Below are positions 43,101-51,596 of a stretch of 64,000 bases of DNA, piece by piece. Location of the stretch: the NCBI RefSeq assembly GCF_016901135.1, contig NZ_JAFEVL010000066.1:62001-126000 (forward strand), written 5' to 3'. How positions within the stretch are numbered: position 1 is the first letter of the stretch; each line of letters opens with the position of its first letter. Under the pieces are notes generated by a model. That model ran no database searches and was not told the DNA's origin. It worked only from the letters and a program-made list of their open reading frames with translations. The stretch is from Martinezella lusitana. GTDB taxonomy: Bacteria; Pseudomonadota; Alphaproteobacteria; Rhizobiales; Rhizobiaceae. A program made the position numbers and the translations under genes.

Positions 43101-44963
43101 GTCTTCGGCAACGGCATGCTGCTGTCGCCGAAGATCCGCCTTCTGGCCGCCTTCGACCATCGCGACATTTTCATCGATCCCGATCCCGACATGGAAAATA
43201 CGCTCGCCGAACGGCAGCGCCTCTTCGACCTGCCGCGCTCCAGCTGGCAGGATTTCGACAAGTCCATCCTGTCGACGGGCGCGATGATCATCTCCCGCTC
43301 GGCAAAATCGGTTACGCTGACGCCTGAAGCTGCCGCCGTCATCGGCTTGGGCAAGTCTGTCGCCACCCCCTTCGAGATCATGACGGCGATCCTGAAGGCT
43401 CCCGTTGATCTGCTCTGGTTCGGCGGCATTGGCACCTATGTCAAGGCGCCGTCCGAAACGGATGCGGATGTCGGCGACCGTGCCAACGATCCGATCCGCA
43501 TCACCGCCGAAGAGGTTCGCGCCAGGGTAATCGGCGAGGGCGCCAATCTCGGCGTCACGCAGAAAGGCCGCATCGCCTATGGCCTCAAGGGCGGACGCTG
43601 CAATTCCGACGCCATCGACAACTCGGCCGGCGTCAACACCTCAGACGTCGAGGTCAATATCAAGATCGCGCTCGCCAATGCCATGCACGACGGTCGCCTG
43701 ACGCGAGCAAAACGCGATATCCTGCTGGCATCGATGACCGACGAAGTCGGGACCCTGGTGTTGCGGAACAACTATCTGCAATCCCTGGCGATTTCGCTGA
43801 CGGAGCGCAAGGGCACCGGCAACGGCCTGGAACTCAGCCGCTTCATGAGCGTGCTGGAAACGGCCAAGCAGCTCAGCCGCAAGGTCGAGACGCTGCCCGA
43901 CGATCAGACCTTCGCCGAGCGTTATGCCAATGGACGGCCGCTGACCCGCGCCGAAATCGGCGTGCTGCTCTCCTATGCCAAGATCGTCCTCTTCGACGCG
44001 CTTATTGCCAGCAACCTGCCGGATGATCCCTATTTCGCCGCGACCCTCAGCCGCTATTTCCCGGCCAAGATGCAGCGCTCGAATGCCGCCGATATCGACA
44101 GCCACCGGCTGCGCCGCGAGATCATCGCGACGGCGCTCGCCAACGAAGCGATCAATCGCGGCGGCCCGGGCTTTGCTGTGAGCATGATGGACGCGACGGC
44201 GGCCTCGGCTGCCGAGGTCGTCAAGGCGGCTGTGGTCGCCCGCGACGGCTTCGATCTCGATCGCCTCTGGAACGAGACGGACGCGCTCGATGGCAAGGTC
44301 GGCGGCCAGATGCAGAACCGCGTCTATGGCGAGATCACCGAGGTCTATACGGTGCTGACCCGGCTGCTTTTGAAGACCGGAGCTGCCAAGGGCGATATCG
44401 AGGAGACGGTTAGCCGGCTTCGAGCAGCACTGAAAAAGCTTCGTCCTGTCTTCCTCAGCCATATCCCGGCGGATTTCGCAGCCGAGATCGCCGCCCGCGA
44501 GGCGGAATACCAGGCTGCCGGCCTGCCGGAAAAGCTGGCTTCGGAAATTGCCACGATCTACGCGCTGGTCCTCGTTCCGGAGATCATGCAGATCGCTGAG
44601 CGCACCGGCGATACGCTGAACCGGGCGGCGGAAAGCTACTTCACCGTGTCGCAGACCTTCCGGGTCGGCCGCCTGCTGCTTGCCGGCAGCCGGATCGTCA
44701 CAGGCGATCACTATGAGAGCCTCGCTTTGGCGCGCAGCCTCGACCAGATCGCCGGCGCCCGTCGCGATATCGTCATCTCGGCCCTGTCGAACCATCCGAA
44801 GGAAAAGCTGCCGGTCCAGGCATGGCACGCGGAAGACCGCATCCGCATCAACCGCATCGCCGAAGAGCTCGGTGGCCTCAGCGAAAGCGGCGATCCCAAC
44901 CTTGCGAGAATCACCGTGGCCGCAGGCCTGCTGACCGATCTTGCGAACGGCCGGGCAAGGTGA
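40173..44963 (+). CDS. NAD-specific glutamate dehydrogenase, large type
   Basis: A 1596-residue enzyme of the 180-kDa L-GDH family, oxidising glutamate to 2-oxoglutarate with NAD. A long N-terminal half (with ACT-like segments) leads to a catalytic half that has RGGLRWSDRAEDYRTEVLGL, GAKGGFYPKKL and GVGDMSGDVFGNGML. These enzymes are catabolic and often allosteric. GGGAGGA is 6 bases before the ATG. The gene is single; no partner is visible. A long reverse-strand frame inside it is a shadow. Confidence 0.96.
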   Translation: MASRTNPKREKQLEAARKIAAATGKAHIDPEILFGRASNDDMERYSPEMLALAAVHAARELAAWNGTSPRVTIEQVANIEPDGVAVSILSITDHNMPFLYESIMGEVSSTYRDLYMAVHPILVIEDGKQPSLYSADQLSDPAHRVSHIQLHLSPLTAAQTTDLTKRVQTVLDQTHLTVSDWKPMLARLDIVISELSTYEATGRRKGDRDEALAFLAWLRDGNFTFLGMREYVYSGKGADAKVERDRGAGLGILSNPDVRVLRQGKDAVTTTPEILAFLDGPDFLIVAKANVKSVVHRRAYMDYVGVKRFDSEGNVTGELRIVGLYTSTAYTSAAIEVPLLRSKVQKVKDHFGFDPTSHSGRMLDNTLESYPRDDLFQIDTTLLASFAEQINDLADRPRVRALPRIDHFDRFVSVIVYVPREEYDSVVREKIGNYLKTVYDGRVSAYYPAFPEGGVARVHFIIGRSAGKTPNIPQAKLEEAIRAITARWDERFVMLAGPKAPRISVSQAFQEAFSPEDAFADLPDITATAGAEPIRIGFYIRKDEAGDILSLKIFHGQGNLALSRRVPLLENLGFNVISERTFDIYVTAKDGSPGHVVLHDMELEARGGLTIDLARHGAALEEAFLAAFGGTIDNDAFNRLIVSADLSAREANVLRAYSRYLRQAGIAYSQDYIAATLDKYPRIAGSLFRLFHDTLDPKLNDKSRTKKLVELHAAIETELADVPSLDDDRILRRYVNAIDATLRTNYFQRSADGTPKAMLAFKLDPKLLDGLPEPRPFREIFVYGVEVEGVHLRFGKVARGGLRWSDRAEDYRTEVLGLVKAQQVKNAVIVPVGAKGGFYPKKLPVGGSRDEIFNTGREAYKTYIRTLLSITDNISGTDIIPPADTVRLDGDDPYFVVAADKGTATFSDTANALAQEAGFWLDDAFASGGSAGYDHKKMGITARGAWETVKRHFREMDIDIQTTPFNVVGVGDMSGDVFGNGMLLSPKIRLLAAFDHRDIFIDPDPDMENTLAERQRLFDLPRSSWQDFDKSILSTGAMIISRSAKSVTLTPEAAAVIGLGKSVATPFEIMTAILKAPVDLLWFGGIGTYVKAPSETDADVGDRANDPIRITAEEVRARVIGEGANLGVTQKGRIAYGLKGGRCNSDAIDNSAGVNTSDVEVNIKIALANAMHDGRLTRAKRDILLASMTDEVGTLVLRNNYLQSLAISLTERKGTGNGLELSRFMSVLETAKQLSRKVETLPDDQTFAERYANGRPLTRAEIGVLLSYAKIVLFDALIASNLPDDPYFAATLSRYFPAKMQRSNAADIDSHRLRREIIATALANEAINRGGPGFAVSMMDATAASAAEVVKAAVVARDGFDLDRLWNETDALDGKVGGQMQNRVYGEITEVYTVLTRLLLKTGAAKGDIEETVSRLRAALKKLRPVFLSHIPADFAAEIAAREAEYQAAGLPEKLASEIATIYALVLVPEIMQIAERTGDTLNRAAESYFTVSQTFRVGRLLLAGSRIVTGDHYESLALARSLDQIAGARRDIVISALSNHPKEKLPVQAWHAEDRIRINRIAEELGGLSESGDPNLARITVAAGLLTDLANGRAR

Positions 44964-45013
44964 CACAGTCCGCCCCGACCCCGGCAGGCGGGTGAGGGAA
45001 TCAGGGGCTGGAT

Positions 45014-46402
45014 TTGGTGACGACCGGGATTGGTGACGACGTGCCGGCAAAAGTGCCGGCACGAGGCATTTGGGGCTGGATGTTCTTCGACTGGGCGGCA
45101 CAGCCGTTCTTCACCGTCGTCACCACCTTCATTTTCGGCCCCTATTTCGTCGCGCGGCTGACGTCCGATCCGGTCTCGGCGCAGACGACATGGAGCAATA
45201 TGGCGACGATCTCCTCGGTGATCATCGCCCTGCTCTCGCCGGTGCTCGGCTCGATCGCCGATCAATCCGGGGCGCGCAAGCCCTGGATCGCCTTTTTCGC
45301 CGTCATCAAGATCGCCAGCCTCTTCTGCCTCTGGGGTGCGGCACCGGGCTCGCCGCTGATCTATCCCGTCATCTTCATGATTCTCGCCTCGATCTCGGCC
45401 GAATTCTCGATCGTCTTCAACGATTCGATGATGCCGAGGCTGGTCGGCAAAGACGATGTCGGCAAGCTGTCGAATGCCGCCTGGGGTCTCGGCTATCTCG
45501 GCGGCATGATCGTGCTGATCACCGTCGTTGCCCTGCTCGCCGGCAATCCGCAGACCGGCAGGACCATCTTCGGCCTGATGCCGCTCTTCGGCCTCGACGC
45601 GACGCTCGGCGAGGATGCGCGCATCACCGGGCCGATTTCCGCCGTCTGGTACTTCCTCTTCATCCTGCCGATGTTCTTCTTCACGCCCGATGCCGCCCGA
45701 GGCCTGCCGCTTCGAGCCGCGGTTCGCTCGGGCCTGCGGGAGCTGAGAACGACGCTCGGTGAGCTAAAGCGCCGGCGCGGCATCAGCCTCTTCCTCATCG
45801 CCCGCATGGTCTATCAGGATGGCGTGAACGGCCTTCTGATCCTCGGCGGCACCTTTGCAGCTGGCATGTTCGGCTGGGCGACGATCGAGATCGGCATCTA
45901 TGGCATCATCCTCAACGTCATCGCCATTTTCGGCTGCTTTGCAGCCAGCTATGTCGACCGCTGGCTGGGCTCGAAAATAACAGTCGTCATCAGCCTGACG
46001 CTGCTGCTCGTCGCGACCTTCGGTATCATCTCGACCGGGCCGGGCTTCACGCTCTTCGGCCTCGTCCCGCTTTCGACCGTCAGCACCGGCAGCCTGTTCG
46101 GCACGGCGGCGGAAAAGGCCTATATCGGCTATGGCCTGCTGATCGGCATCGCCTTCGGCCCCGTGCAGGCCTCCTCGCGCTCCTATCTGGCGCGCAGCGT
46201 CAGCCTCGCGGAAGCGGGCCGCTATTTCGGCATCTACGCACTCTCAGGCCGCGCCACCAGCTTCATGGCGACGCTGTTCTTCTCGCTGGTAACCTATTGG
46301 AGCGGCTCGGCACGCCTCGGCATGGCAACGCTGGTCATATTCCTCGCCGGCGGCCTGCTGCTCCTGCTGCCGACGCCTTATCCGGCTGACAAAGCGAAAT
46401 AG
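45014..46402 (+). CDS. MFS transporter, UMF1 (Atg22-like) family
   Basis: A 462-residue integral membrane protein with about 12 spans. GWMFFDWAAQPFFTVVTTFIFGPYF near the N-terminus, LGSIADQSGARKPWIAF and SNAAWGLGYLGG match the UMF1 group, a bacterial branch related to yeast vacuolar Atg22. Substrate unknown. Start is TTG 45014 or GTG 45017; AGGGG stands just upstream. It lies 50 bases after the GDH gene and may be co-transcribed. Confidence 0.86.
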   Translation: MVTTGIGDDVPAKVPARGIWGWMFFDWAAQPFFTVVTTFIFGPYFVARLTSDPVSAQTTWSNMATISSVIIALLSPVLGSIADQSGARKPWIAFFAVIKIASLFCLWGAAPGSPLIYPVIFMILASISAEFSIVFNDSMMPRLVGKDDVGKLSNAAWGLGYLGGMIVLITVVALLAGNPQTGRTIFGLMPLFGLDATLGEDARITGPISAVWYFLFILPMFFFTPDAARGLPLRAAVRSGLRELRTTLGELKRRRGISLFLIARMVYQDGVNGLLILGGTFAAGMFGWATIEIGIYGIILNVIAIFGCFAASYVDRWLGSKITVVISLTLLLVATFGIISTGPGFTLFGLVPLSTVSTGSLFGTAAEKAYIGYGLLIGIAFGPVQASSRSYLARSVSLAEAGRYFGIYALSGRATSFMATLFFSLVTYWSGSARLGMATLVIFLAGGLLLLLPTPYPADKAK

Positions 46403-46418
46403 GGATATTCCTATTTCG
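46395..46418 (+). terminator. Hairpin at the end of the UMF1-type transporter gene
   Basis: CGAAATAGG pairs perfectly with CCTATTTCG around a 6-base loop; the stop codon is inside the stem. Confidence 0.55.
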
Positions 46419-46437
46419 ATGAGGGATATGCTCATCC

Positions 46438-46592
46438 CTTCTCCCCAGCGGGGAGAAGGTGCCCGAACGGTGGATGAGGGGGCCTCCCGGCATATTCGGA
46501 ACCAGCCTATATCGTTGCGAACAATATATAACTTCCCGGTAACGCCCCCTCACCCCGCGCTACGCGCGACCCTCTCCCCGCTGGGGCGAGGG
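46438..46592. repeat. Dispersed hairpin repeats between transporter and purH
   Basis: CCTTCTCCCC-AG-CGGGGAGAAGG is at 46438-46459, with a TGGATGAGGGGG tail. In the opposite sense GCCCCCTCACCCCG...CCTCTCCCCGC occupies 46544-46592. They share core words with the copies at 29.8-30.0 kb. No gene is supported in this 198-base gap. Confidence 0.6.
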
Positions 46593-46600
46593 TAAAGTCA

Positions 46601-48217
46601 TCAATGGCGGAAATGGCGGATACCGGTGAAGACCATCGCGACATCGTGCTCGTTAGCGGCGTCGATGACTTCTTGATCGCGCATGGAGCCACCCGGCTGG
46701 ATAACGGCAGTGGCGCCTGCAGCAATCGCCGACAGCAGACCGTCGGCAAACGGCAGGAAGGCTTCAGAGGCCACAGCGGAACCGCGCGTCAGCGGCTCGG
46801 CGAGCCCCATCGCCTTAGCGGCTTCTTCAGCCTTGATCGCGGCGATGCGGGCAGAATCGACGCGGCTCATCTGTCCCGCGCCGATGCCGGCAGTCTGGCC
46901 GTCCTTGGCGTAAACGACGGCATTCGACTTCACATGCTTGGCGACACGGAAGGCGAATTTCATGTCTTCAAGCTCCTGTGCCGTCGGCGCGCGCTTGGTG
47001 ACGACCTTCAGCTCCATGTCCTCGACCAAGGCATTGTCGCGGTTCTGCACCAGGAGGCCACCGGAGACGGTCTTGGCGGTCAGGCCGGGCGCGCGCGGAT
47101 CGGGCAGGGCACCGACCGACAGCAGACGAAGGTTCGGCTTGCGGGCGATGATCGCCTTGGCTTCCTCGCTGATCTCGGGCGCGATGATGACTTCGGTGAA
47201 GAGCTTGACGATCTCTTCCGCCGTTTCCGCATCAAGCAGGCTGTTCAGCGCGATGATGCCGCCGAAGGCCGAAACGGAATCACAGGCGAGAGCCCGCTTG
47301 TAGGCTTCGACCAGGCTCGGGCCGGTGGCGACGCCGCAGGGGTTGGCATGCTTGATGATGGCGCAGGCCGGCCCGTTTCCCGGCAGGAACTCGGCAACGA
47401 GCTCATAGGCGGCATCTGTGTCGTTGATATTGTTGTAGGAAAGCTGCTTGCCCTGGATCAGCGTTGCCGTGGAAACGCCGGGACGGTTTTCGCCGGTGAG
47501 ATAGAAAGCCGCCTTCTGATGCGGATTTTCGCCATAGCGCATCTCCTCGCGCAGCACGCCGCCGATAACGCGGTAGCTTGGCGTGGCGATATCGAGTGCT
47601 TCGGCGAACCAGTTGGCGATCATCGCATCATAGGCCGCGGTGCGGGCATAAGCCTTGGCGGCCATACGCTTGCGGAAGTCGTAGCTCGTCTCTCCGGCAT
47701 TGGCAGAAAGCTGCTCCAGAAACGCCGGATAATCAGCCGGATCGGTGAGGATCGTCACATAGGCATGGTTTTTGGCCGAAGCGCGGATCATCGCCGGGCC
47801 GCCGATGTCGATATTCTCAACCGTCGTCGGATAGTCGCCGCCGGCCTTGCGCACCTCTTCGAAGGGATAGAGGTTGCTGACAAGGAGGTCGATGCCCTTG
47901 ATGCCGTGCTCCTTCATCGCAGCCTGATGCTCGGCATCGTCACGGATGGCGAGCAGGCCGCCATGCACCTTCGGATGCAGCGTCTTGACGCGGCCGTCCA
48001 TGATCTCCGGAAACTCTGTGACTTCAGAGACATCGGTAACGGCAAGGCCGGCCGCGGCGATTGCCTTGTGCGTGCCGCCGGTCGACAGAAGCCGCACGCC
48101 CTGTTCGCTGAGCGCGCGCGCCAGCTCGACGATGCCGGTCTTGTCGAAGACGGACAGAAGCGCGGTTTTCACCCTCACTTTGTCAGGGGCAGGGATTTTC
48201 TTGGAAACGACGGCCAT
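46601..48217 (-). CDS. purH: Bifunctional AICAR formyltransferase / IMP cyclohydrolase
   Basis: A 538-residue enzyme for the last two steps of purine ring synthesis. The N-terminal cyclohydrolase (VKTALLSVFDKTGIVELA, LLSTGGTHKAI) and C-terminal transformylase (RYGENPHQKAAFYL, HANPCGVATG) are both complete. The start at 48217 is preferred: GGAG is 8 bases before it, and the longer frame upstream runs into a dispersed repeat. Confidence 0.97.
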   Translation of the reverse strand: MAVVSKKIPAPDKVRVKTALLSVFDKTGIVELARALSEQGVRLLSTGGTHKAIAAAGLAVTDVSEVTEFPEIMDGRVKTLHPKVHGGLLAIRDDAEHQAAMKEHGIKGIDLLVSNLYPFEEVRKAGGDYPTTVENIDIGGPAMIRASAKNHAYVTILTDPADYPAFLEQLSANAGETSYDFRKRMAAKAYARTAAYDAMIANWFAEALDIATPSYRVIGGVLREEMRYGENPHQKAAFYLTGENRPGVSTATLIQGKQLSYNNINDTDAAYELVAEFLPGNGPACAIIKHANPCGVATGPSLVEAYKRALACDSVSAFGGIIALNSLLDAETAEEIVKLFTEVIIAPEISEEAKAIIARKPNLRLLSVGALPDPRAPGLTAKTVSGGLLVQNRDNALVEDMELKVVTKRAPTAQELEDMKFAFRVAKHVKSNAVVYAKDGQTAGIGAGQMSRVDSARIAAIKAEEAAKAMGLAEPLTRGSAVASEAFLPFADGLLSAIAAGATAVIQPGGSMRDQEVIDAANEHDVAMVFTGIRHFRH

Positions 48218-48236
48218 GGGCTTTCTCCGGTCTGAA

Positions 48237-48280
48237 GCAATTCCAGGAAAAGTGTACGGCGGTTTTCCGTCCGGAATTGC
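48237..48280. repeat. Palindromic dispersed repeat upstream of purH
   Basis: GCAATTCCAGGAAAAGTG ... TTTTCCGTCCGGAATTGC forms a near-palindrome. A second copy, in the other orientation and diverged, is at 62431-62472. I recall this word as common between genes of Rhizobium genomes. Confidence 0.65.
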
Positions 48281-48390
48281 GCGATAACAAAAAACAGAGC
48301 GGAAACGCTCTGGCATGAGGAGATGAGATGTCCGGCGGAAAGGGCGCGGGACGATAATGCCGCCCCGTTAGCATAGCTGACGCCGTTAGC

Positions 48391-50049
48391 CTATGGCCGA
48401 TGGGATAAAAACCAGCGGATTTCCGGCTTTTCGGCAATCTGGAAAACGATCTCGAGCTGGTCGGAAGAGCGCATGCCGGAAGGGTCGGCGAAAAAGATAT
48501 CCTCCGCGACAAGCACTTCATTACCCGGCGAGGAGAAGACCCAGGTCTCTCCATCCGGCGCGATCAGCAGGGCGCTATCCGTCTCGGTCTGCAAAAGGCT
48601 GATGGAGGGGTGGATATGGAAGCGGGCGGACGCGATGCCTTCGCCCTTCGGCGCCTGCTTCCTGCCTTCTGGCACGAGGAACCGGTCACGTCCCGCGAGA
48701 ATCGTGCCTGTCGCGTTGAGGCTCAGCTCGCGCTCGTGAACATAGCCGAAGGCGGAGAGATAGCCGTCATGCGCGGCCCTGACATAATCGCGCCCGTCTT
48801 CCGTCTCGGCGCGCTCGATGATGACCTTCTTCACGCCGCCGACCATGATCGGCCCCAGTGACTTCGACTTGGAGAACAGGCTCGACGAGGTATCGTTGAG
48901 CGTAACGGTCGAATGCGCCGCGGTCGCCCGCGCGGCTTGTGCATAGCGCTCGCCGGCGAATTCCGGCGAACCGGAATTGATGATGAAGCGGGTCTTGCCC
49001 GACGACATCTCAAAAGAGAGGCAGCCTGCATTCGCCGTGCGGCTGAGATCGGCCGAGGCAGGAGCACCGACATCGACGATGACGACAGCCTGACCGGCCG
49101 CCAGCCGATGATATTTGGTATGCGGCAGCGCCTTGAACGCCTGACCAGCCGTCTCGTCGTAGCGCAGGACCGACATCAGCTCATTGGCAAGCGTCGACGT
49201 CGCGCCGTTGAACAGCGCCAGGTCACCGTCCTGATGACGAAAGAAACGCAGCGCCGGATACATGCGGTCTATGCCGGGAATAAGCCGGATCGGCACGTCA
49301 TGGCCGAGATTGACATAGGTCTGGCGCAACGGCAGCAGATCGAGCAGCAGTTCCAGCGATACGCGCGGATTGCGGGAGATATGACCGCCATCGGGCAGGA
49401 TCTGGCGGTCGATCTCGCGATCGAGCGCCTGTCCCGCGCGCTTCAGCGCAAGGGCGCTGTGAGGCATGGCAACAGAGGACATGGCAAGCGCGATGCGCAC
49501 GCGAAACCGCGTCGTACCGTCCCTTGCCGTCGACGCCATACGGCGCAGATAGCGCACATGGAAGATGAGCATGCGCATGAAGCGGCGGTAGAAGCCGCTA
49601 TCCGTACCATGCAGGAGCACGGGCGAATGCGACAACAGGGCAATCAGCCGCTGCGCCGCGATGTCAGGCGACCAGGCAAGGCCATGCAGCCGGCGGCCGT
49701 GAACGGCGATCCAATCGCTTAGAATAGAGCGCGCCAGCGCCGAAGCCTGGTCGCTCTTCTCTGCCCGCAAATGCCGCAGCCAGCGGAAATTGTGCAGACG
49801 CGCGGCGAATGCCCGTGACGGCAACTCCAGGGAAAAGGGCGATGCGCCCTGCATTTCCAGAACCCGTCCGGCGAGCAGGATGCGGCCGTTCAGAAGCTCC
49901 TCGACAAAAAACGGATCGACGCTGCGCAAGTCGGTCGGCGCCACGATCAGGCGTTCCGGCACACGCATGGTGTGGCGGGTGAGACGCAATCGCGCCAACG
50001 CCGCGCGGCGCGACATCCGCCGCCATGCTTCCCGCATGTATGAACTCAC
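48391..50049 (-). CDS. Heparinase II/III family protein
   Basis: A 552-residue protein with the heparinase II/III pattern: an alpha-helical N-terminal part (FSLELPSRAFAARLHNFRWLRHL, about 72-94), RISLEL-like LPDGGHISRNPRVSLELLLDLLPLR and a C-terminal beta-sandwich (HSTVTLNDTSSS, FHIHPSISL). Such lyases act on uronic-acid polysaccharides. No clear signal peptide is visible, so location is uncertain. Start GTG 50049 or ATG 50037. It sits between purH and rsmB in the same direction, as I recall in other Rhizobiales, suggesting a conserved role in envelope polysaccharide turnover. Confidence 0.88.
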   Translation of the reverse strand: MSSYMREAWRRMSRRAALARLRLTRHTMRVPERLIVAPTDLRSVDPFFVEELLNGRILLAGRVLEMQGASPFSLELPSRAFAARLHNFRWLRHLRAEKSDQASALARSILSDWIAVHGRRLHGLAWSPDIAAQRLIALLSHSPVLLHGTDSGFYRRFMRMLIFHVRYLRRMASTARDGTTRFRVRIALAMSSVAMPHSALALKRAGQALDREIDRQILPDGGHISRNPRVSLELLLDLLPLRQTYVNLGHDVPIRLIPGIDRMYPALRFFRHQDGDLALFNGATSTLANELMSVLRYDETAGQAFKALPHTKYHRLAAGQAVVIVDVGAPASADLSRTANAGCLSFEMSSGKTRFIINSGSPEFAGERYAQAARATAAHSTVTLNDTSSSLFSKSKSLGPIMVGGVKKVIIERAETEDGRDYVRAAHDGYLSAFGYVHERELSLNATGTILAGRDRFLVPEGRKQAPKGEGIASARFHIHPSISLLQTETDSALLIAPDGETWVFSSPGNEVLVAEDIFFADPSGMRSSDQLEIVFQIAEKPEIRWFLSHRP

Positions 50050-50186
50050 AAAACCCTGCCGCAGAACTGCATATTTGCTTCTGCTTACTCTTGTTACCCG
50101 TAGTTAAAAAGAGGTTACACATATACCAATTAAGGACATGTTACCGGATTTTTAACTAATGCGCGAAAGATGCGCTGGGAATGCGA

Positions 50187-51596
50187 CTATCGCGTGCGTC
50201 GCAGCACGGCGGCGAAAAATCCGTCGAGGCCGGAGGCAAAGCCGCCGGTCAGCGGCAACATATCGGGCGTGGTGCGGAAAGCACCGAGAGGCGAGATCGC
50301 CGCCTCCAGGCCCGGCCAGTCACGCGGTTCGATCGGAACGCGCTCGACATTGTCTGTATCGGCCAGAAGGCGGGCAACCAGATCCTCGCCTTCTTCGGGA
50401 TCGAGCGAGCAATTGGAGAAGACCACCAGGCCGCCGGGCTTGATCAGCGTCAAGGCGTGGCGAAGCAACCGCTCCTGCAGGCCGGCAAGCTTGGCGATAT
50501 CCTCCGGGCCCTTGGTCCAGAGCACGTCGGGATGACGGCGCGTGGTTCCCGTCGAGGAGCAGGGGGCATCGAGAAGGGCGGCATCGAAAAGCGCGTCAGG
50601 CTGATACTTGCTCATATCGGCAACAACGGTCTCCGCCTCCAGCCCGAGACGCGCCAGATTGGCGGACAATCTCTTCAGGCGATTGGCGGATTGGTCGAGA
50701 GCCGTGACCTTGCCGCCCGAGAGAATGAGCTGCGCCGTCTTGCCGCCGGGCGCGGCACAGAGATCGACGATCCGCTTGCCGGTGAGCGAGCCGAACAATT
50801 TCGCCGGAATGCTGGCGGCCGCATCCTGAACCCACCACTCGCCGTCATCGAAACCCTCAAGCGAAGGAATGGATCCTTCGAAGGCGGCAAGCCGCACGCC
50901 ACCGGTCGGCAGCACCACGCCATTGAGACGTTTCGCCCAGCCTTCGGCGTCTGATTTCACAGTCAGATCGATCGCGGCTGGCTCGAGTTGCGTGTCCGAA
51001 ATTTTGAGTGCCGCCGGCGCGCCGTAAGCGGTTTCCAGGCGGGAGAGAAACCAGGCCGGCATGGCAAGGACACCCGCGACCCGATCGAGGATCTCCTGCT
51101 TCTCCCGCCCGATGCGGCGGAGAATAGCGTTGACCAGCTTGGCAAAGCGGCGATTGCGGGGATCGCGATTGGCCTGCTCGACAGCAAGATCGACGGCGGA
51201 ATGATCCGGCACATCGAGATAAAGCATCTGCGCGGCTCCGACCACCAGCACGTGATGCAAGGCGCGAGCGCCTTCCGGCAGTGGCGCATCGAGGAGAGAC
51301 GATATCGCCGCTTCGATGCGCGGCAGGTGCCGCAGCGCGCTGTTCAGGATGGCGCGCACCAGCGCCCGATCGCTGTCGCCGAGCGCCTTGTAGGCAGGAT
51401 TGCCGCCCTCCGCATCCAGCATGCCGTCGAGCGGCGTCTTGCGGTCGATGACGGCAGCGAGGATCTTCGTCGCGGCCGCACGCGCGGCAAAGCCGGGCTT
51501 TGCAGGCGCCGAATCATGCGGGCGAGCCTCCGCCGGCCCCTTGCCCGATCCTCTTCCGTCCTTGTTGAAAGCTTTGTTTTTCTTGTCAGAACTCAA
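50187..51596 (-). CDS. rsmB: 16S rRNA (cytosine-C5) methyltransferase RsmB-like
   Basis: A 469-residue protein with a NusB-like N-terminal domain (about 33-165) and a C5-methyltransferase domain (about 220-469). LDAPCSSTGTTRRHPDV holds the Cys of motif IV, and FSNCSLDPEEGEDLV holds the catalytic Cys of motif VI. The product is m5C967 in 16S rRNA in E. coli. A basic 30-residue N-terminal extension is present. The ATG overlaps the htpX stop by four bases. Confidence 0.93.
   Translation of the reverse strand: MSSDKKNKAFNKDGRGSGKGPAEARPHDSAPAKPGFAARAAATKILAAVIDRKTPLDGMLDAEGGNPAYKALGDSDRALVRAILNSALRHLPRIEAAISSLLDAPLPEGARALHHVLVVGAAQMLYLDVPDHSAVDLAVEQANRDPRNRRFAKLVNAILRRIGREKQEILDRVAGVLAMPAWFLSRLETAYGAPAALKISDTQLEPAAIDLTVKSDAEGWAKRLNGVVLPTGGVRLAAFEGSIPSLEGFDDGEWWVQDAAASIPAKLFGSLTGKRIVDLCAAPGGKTAQLILSGGKVTALDQSANRLKRLSANLARLGLEAETVVADMSKYQPDALFDAALLDAPCSSTGTTRRHPDVLWTKGPEDIAKLAGLQERLLRHALTLIKPGGLVVFSNCSLDPEEGEDLVARLLADTDNVERVPIEPRDWPGLEAAISPLGAFRTTPDMLPLTGGFASGLDGFFAAVLRRTR

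Noticed and set aside
46604..48235. 543-codon open frame on the plus strand
   Set aside because: Exact antisense of purH, whose protein is unmistakable.
50180..50954. Plus-strand frame of 257 codons over rsmB
   Set aside because: Antisense of the methyltransferase; basic, low-complexity product.
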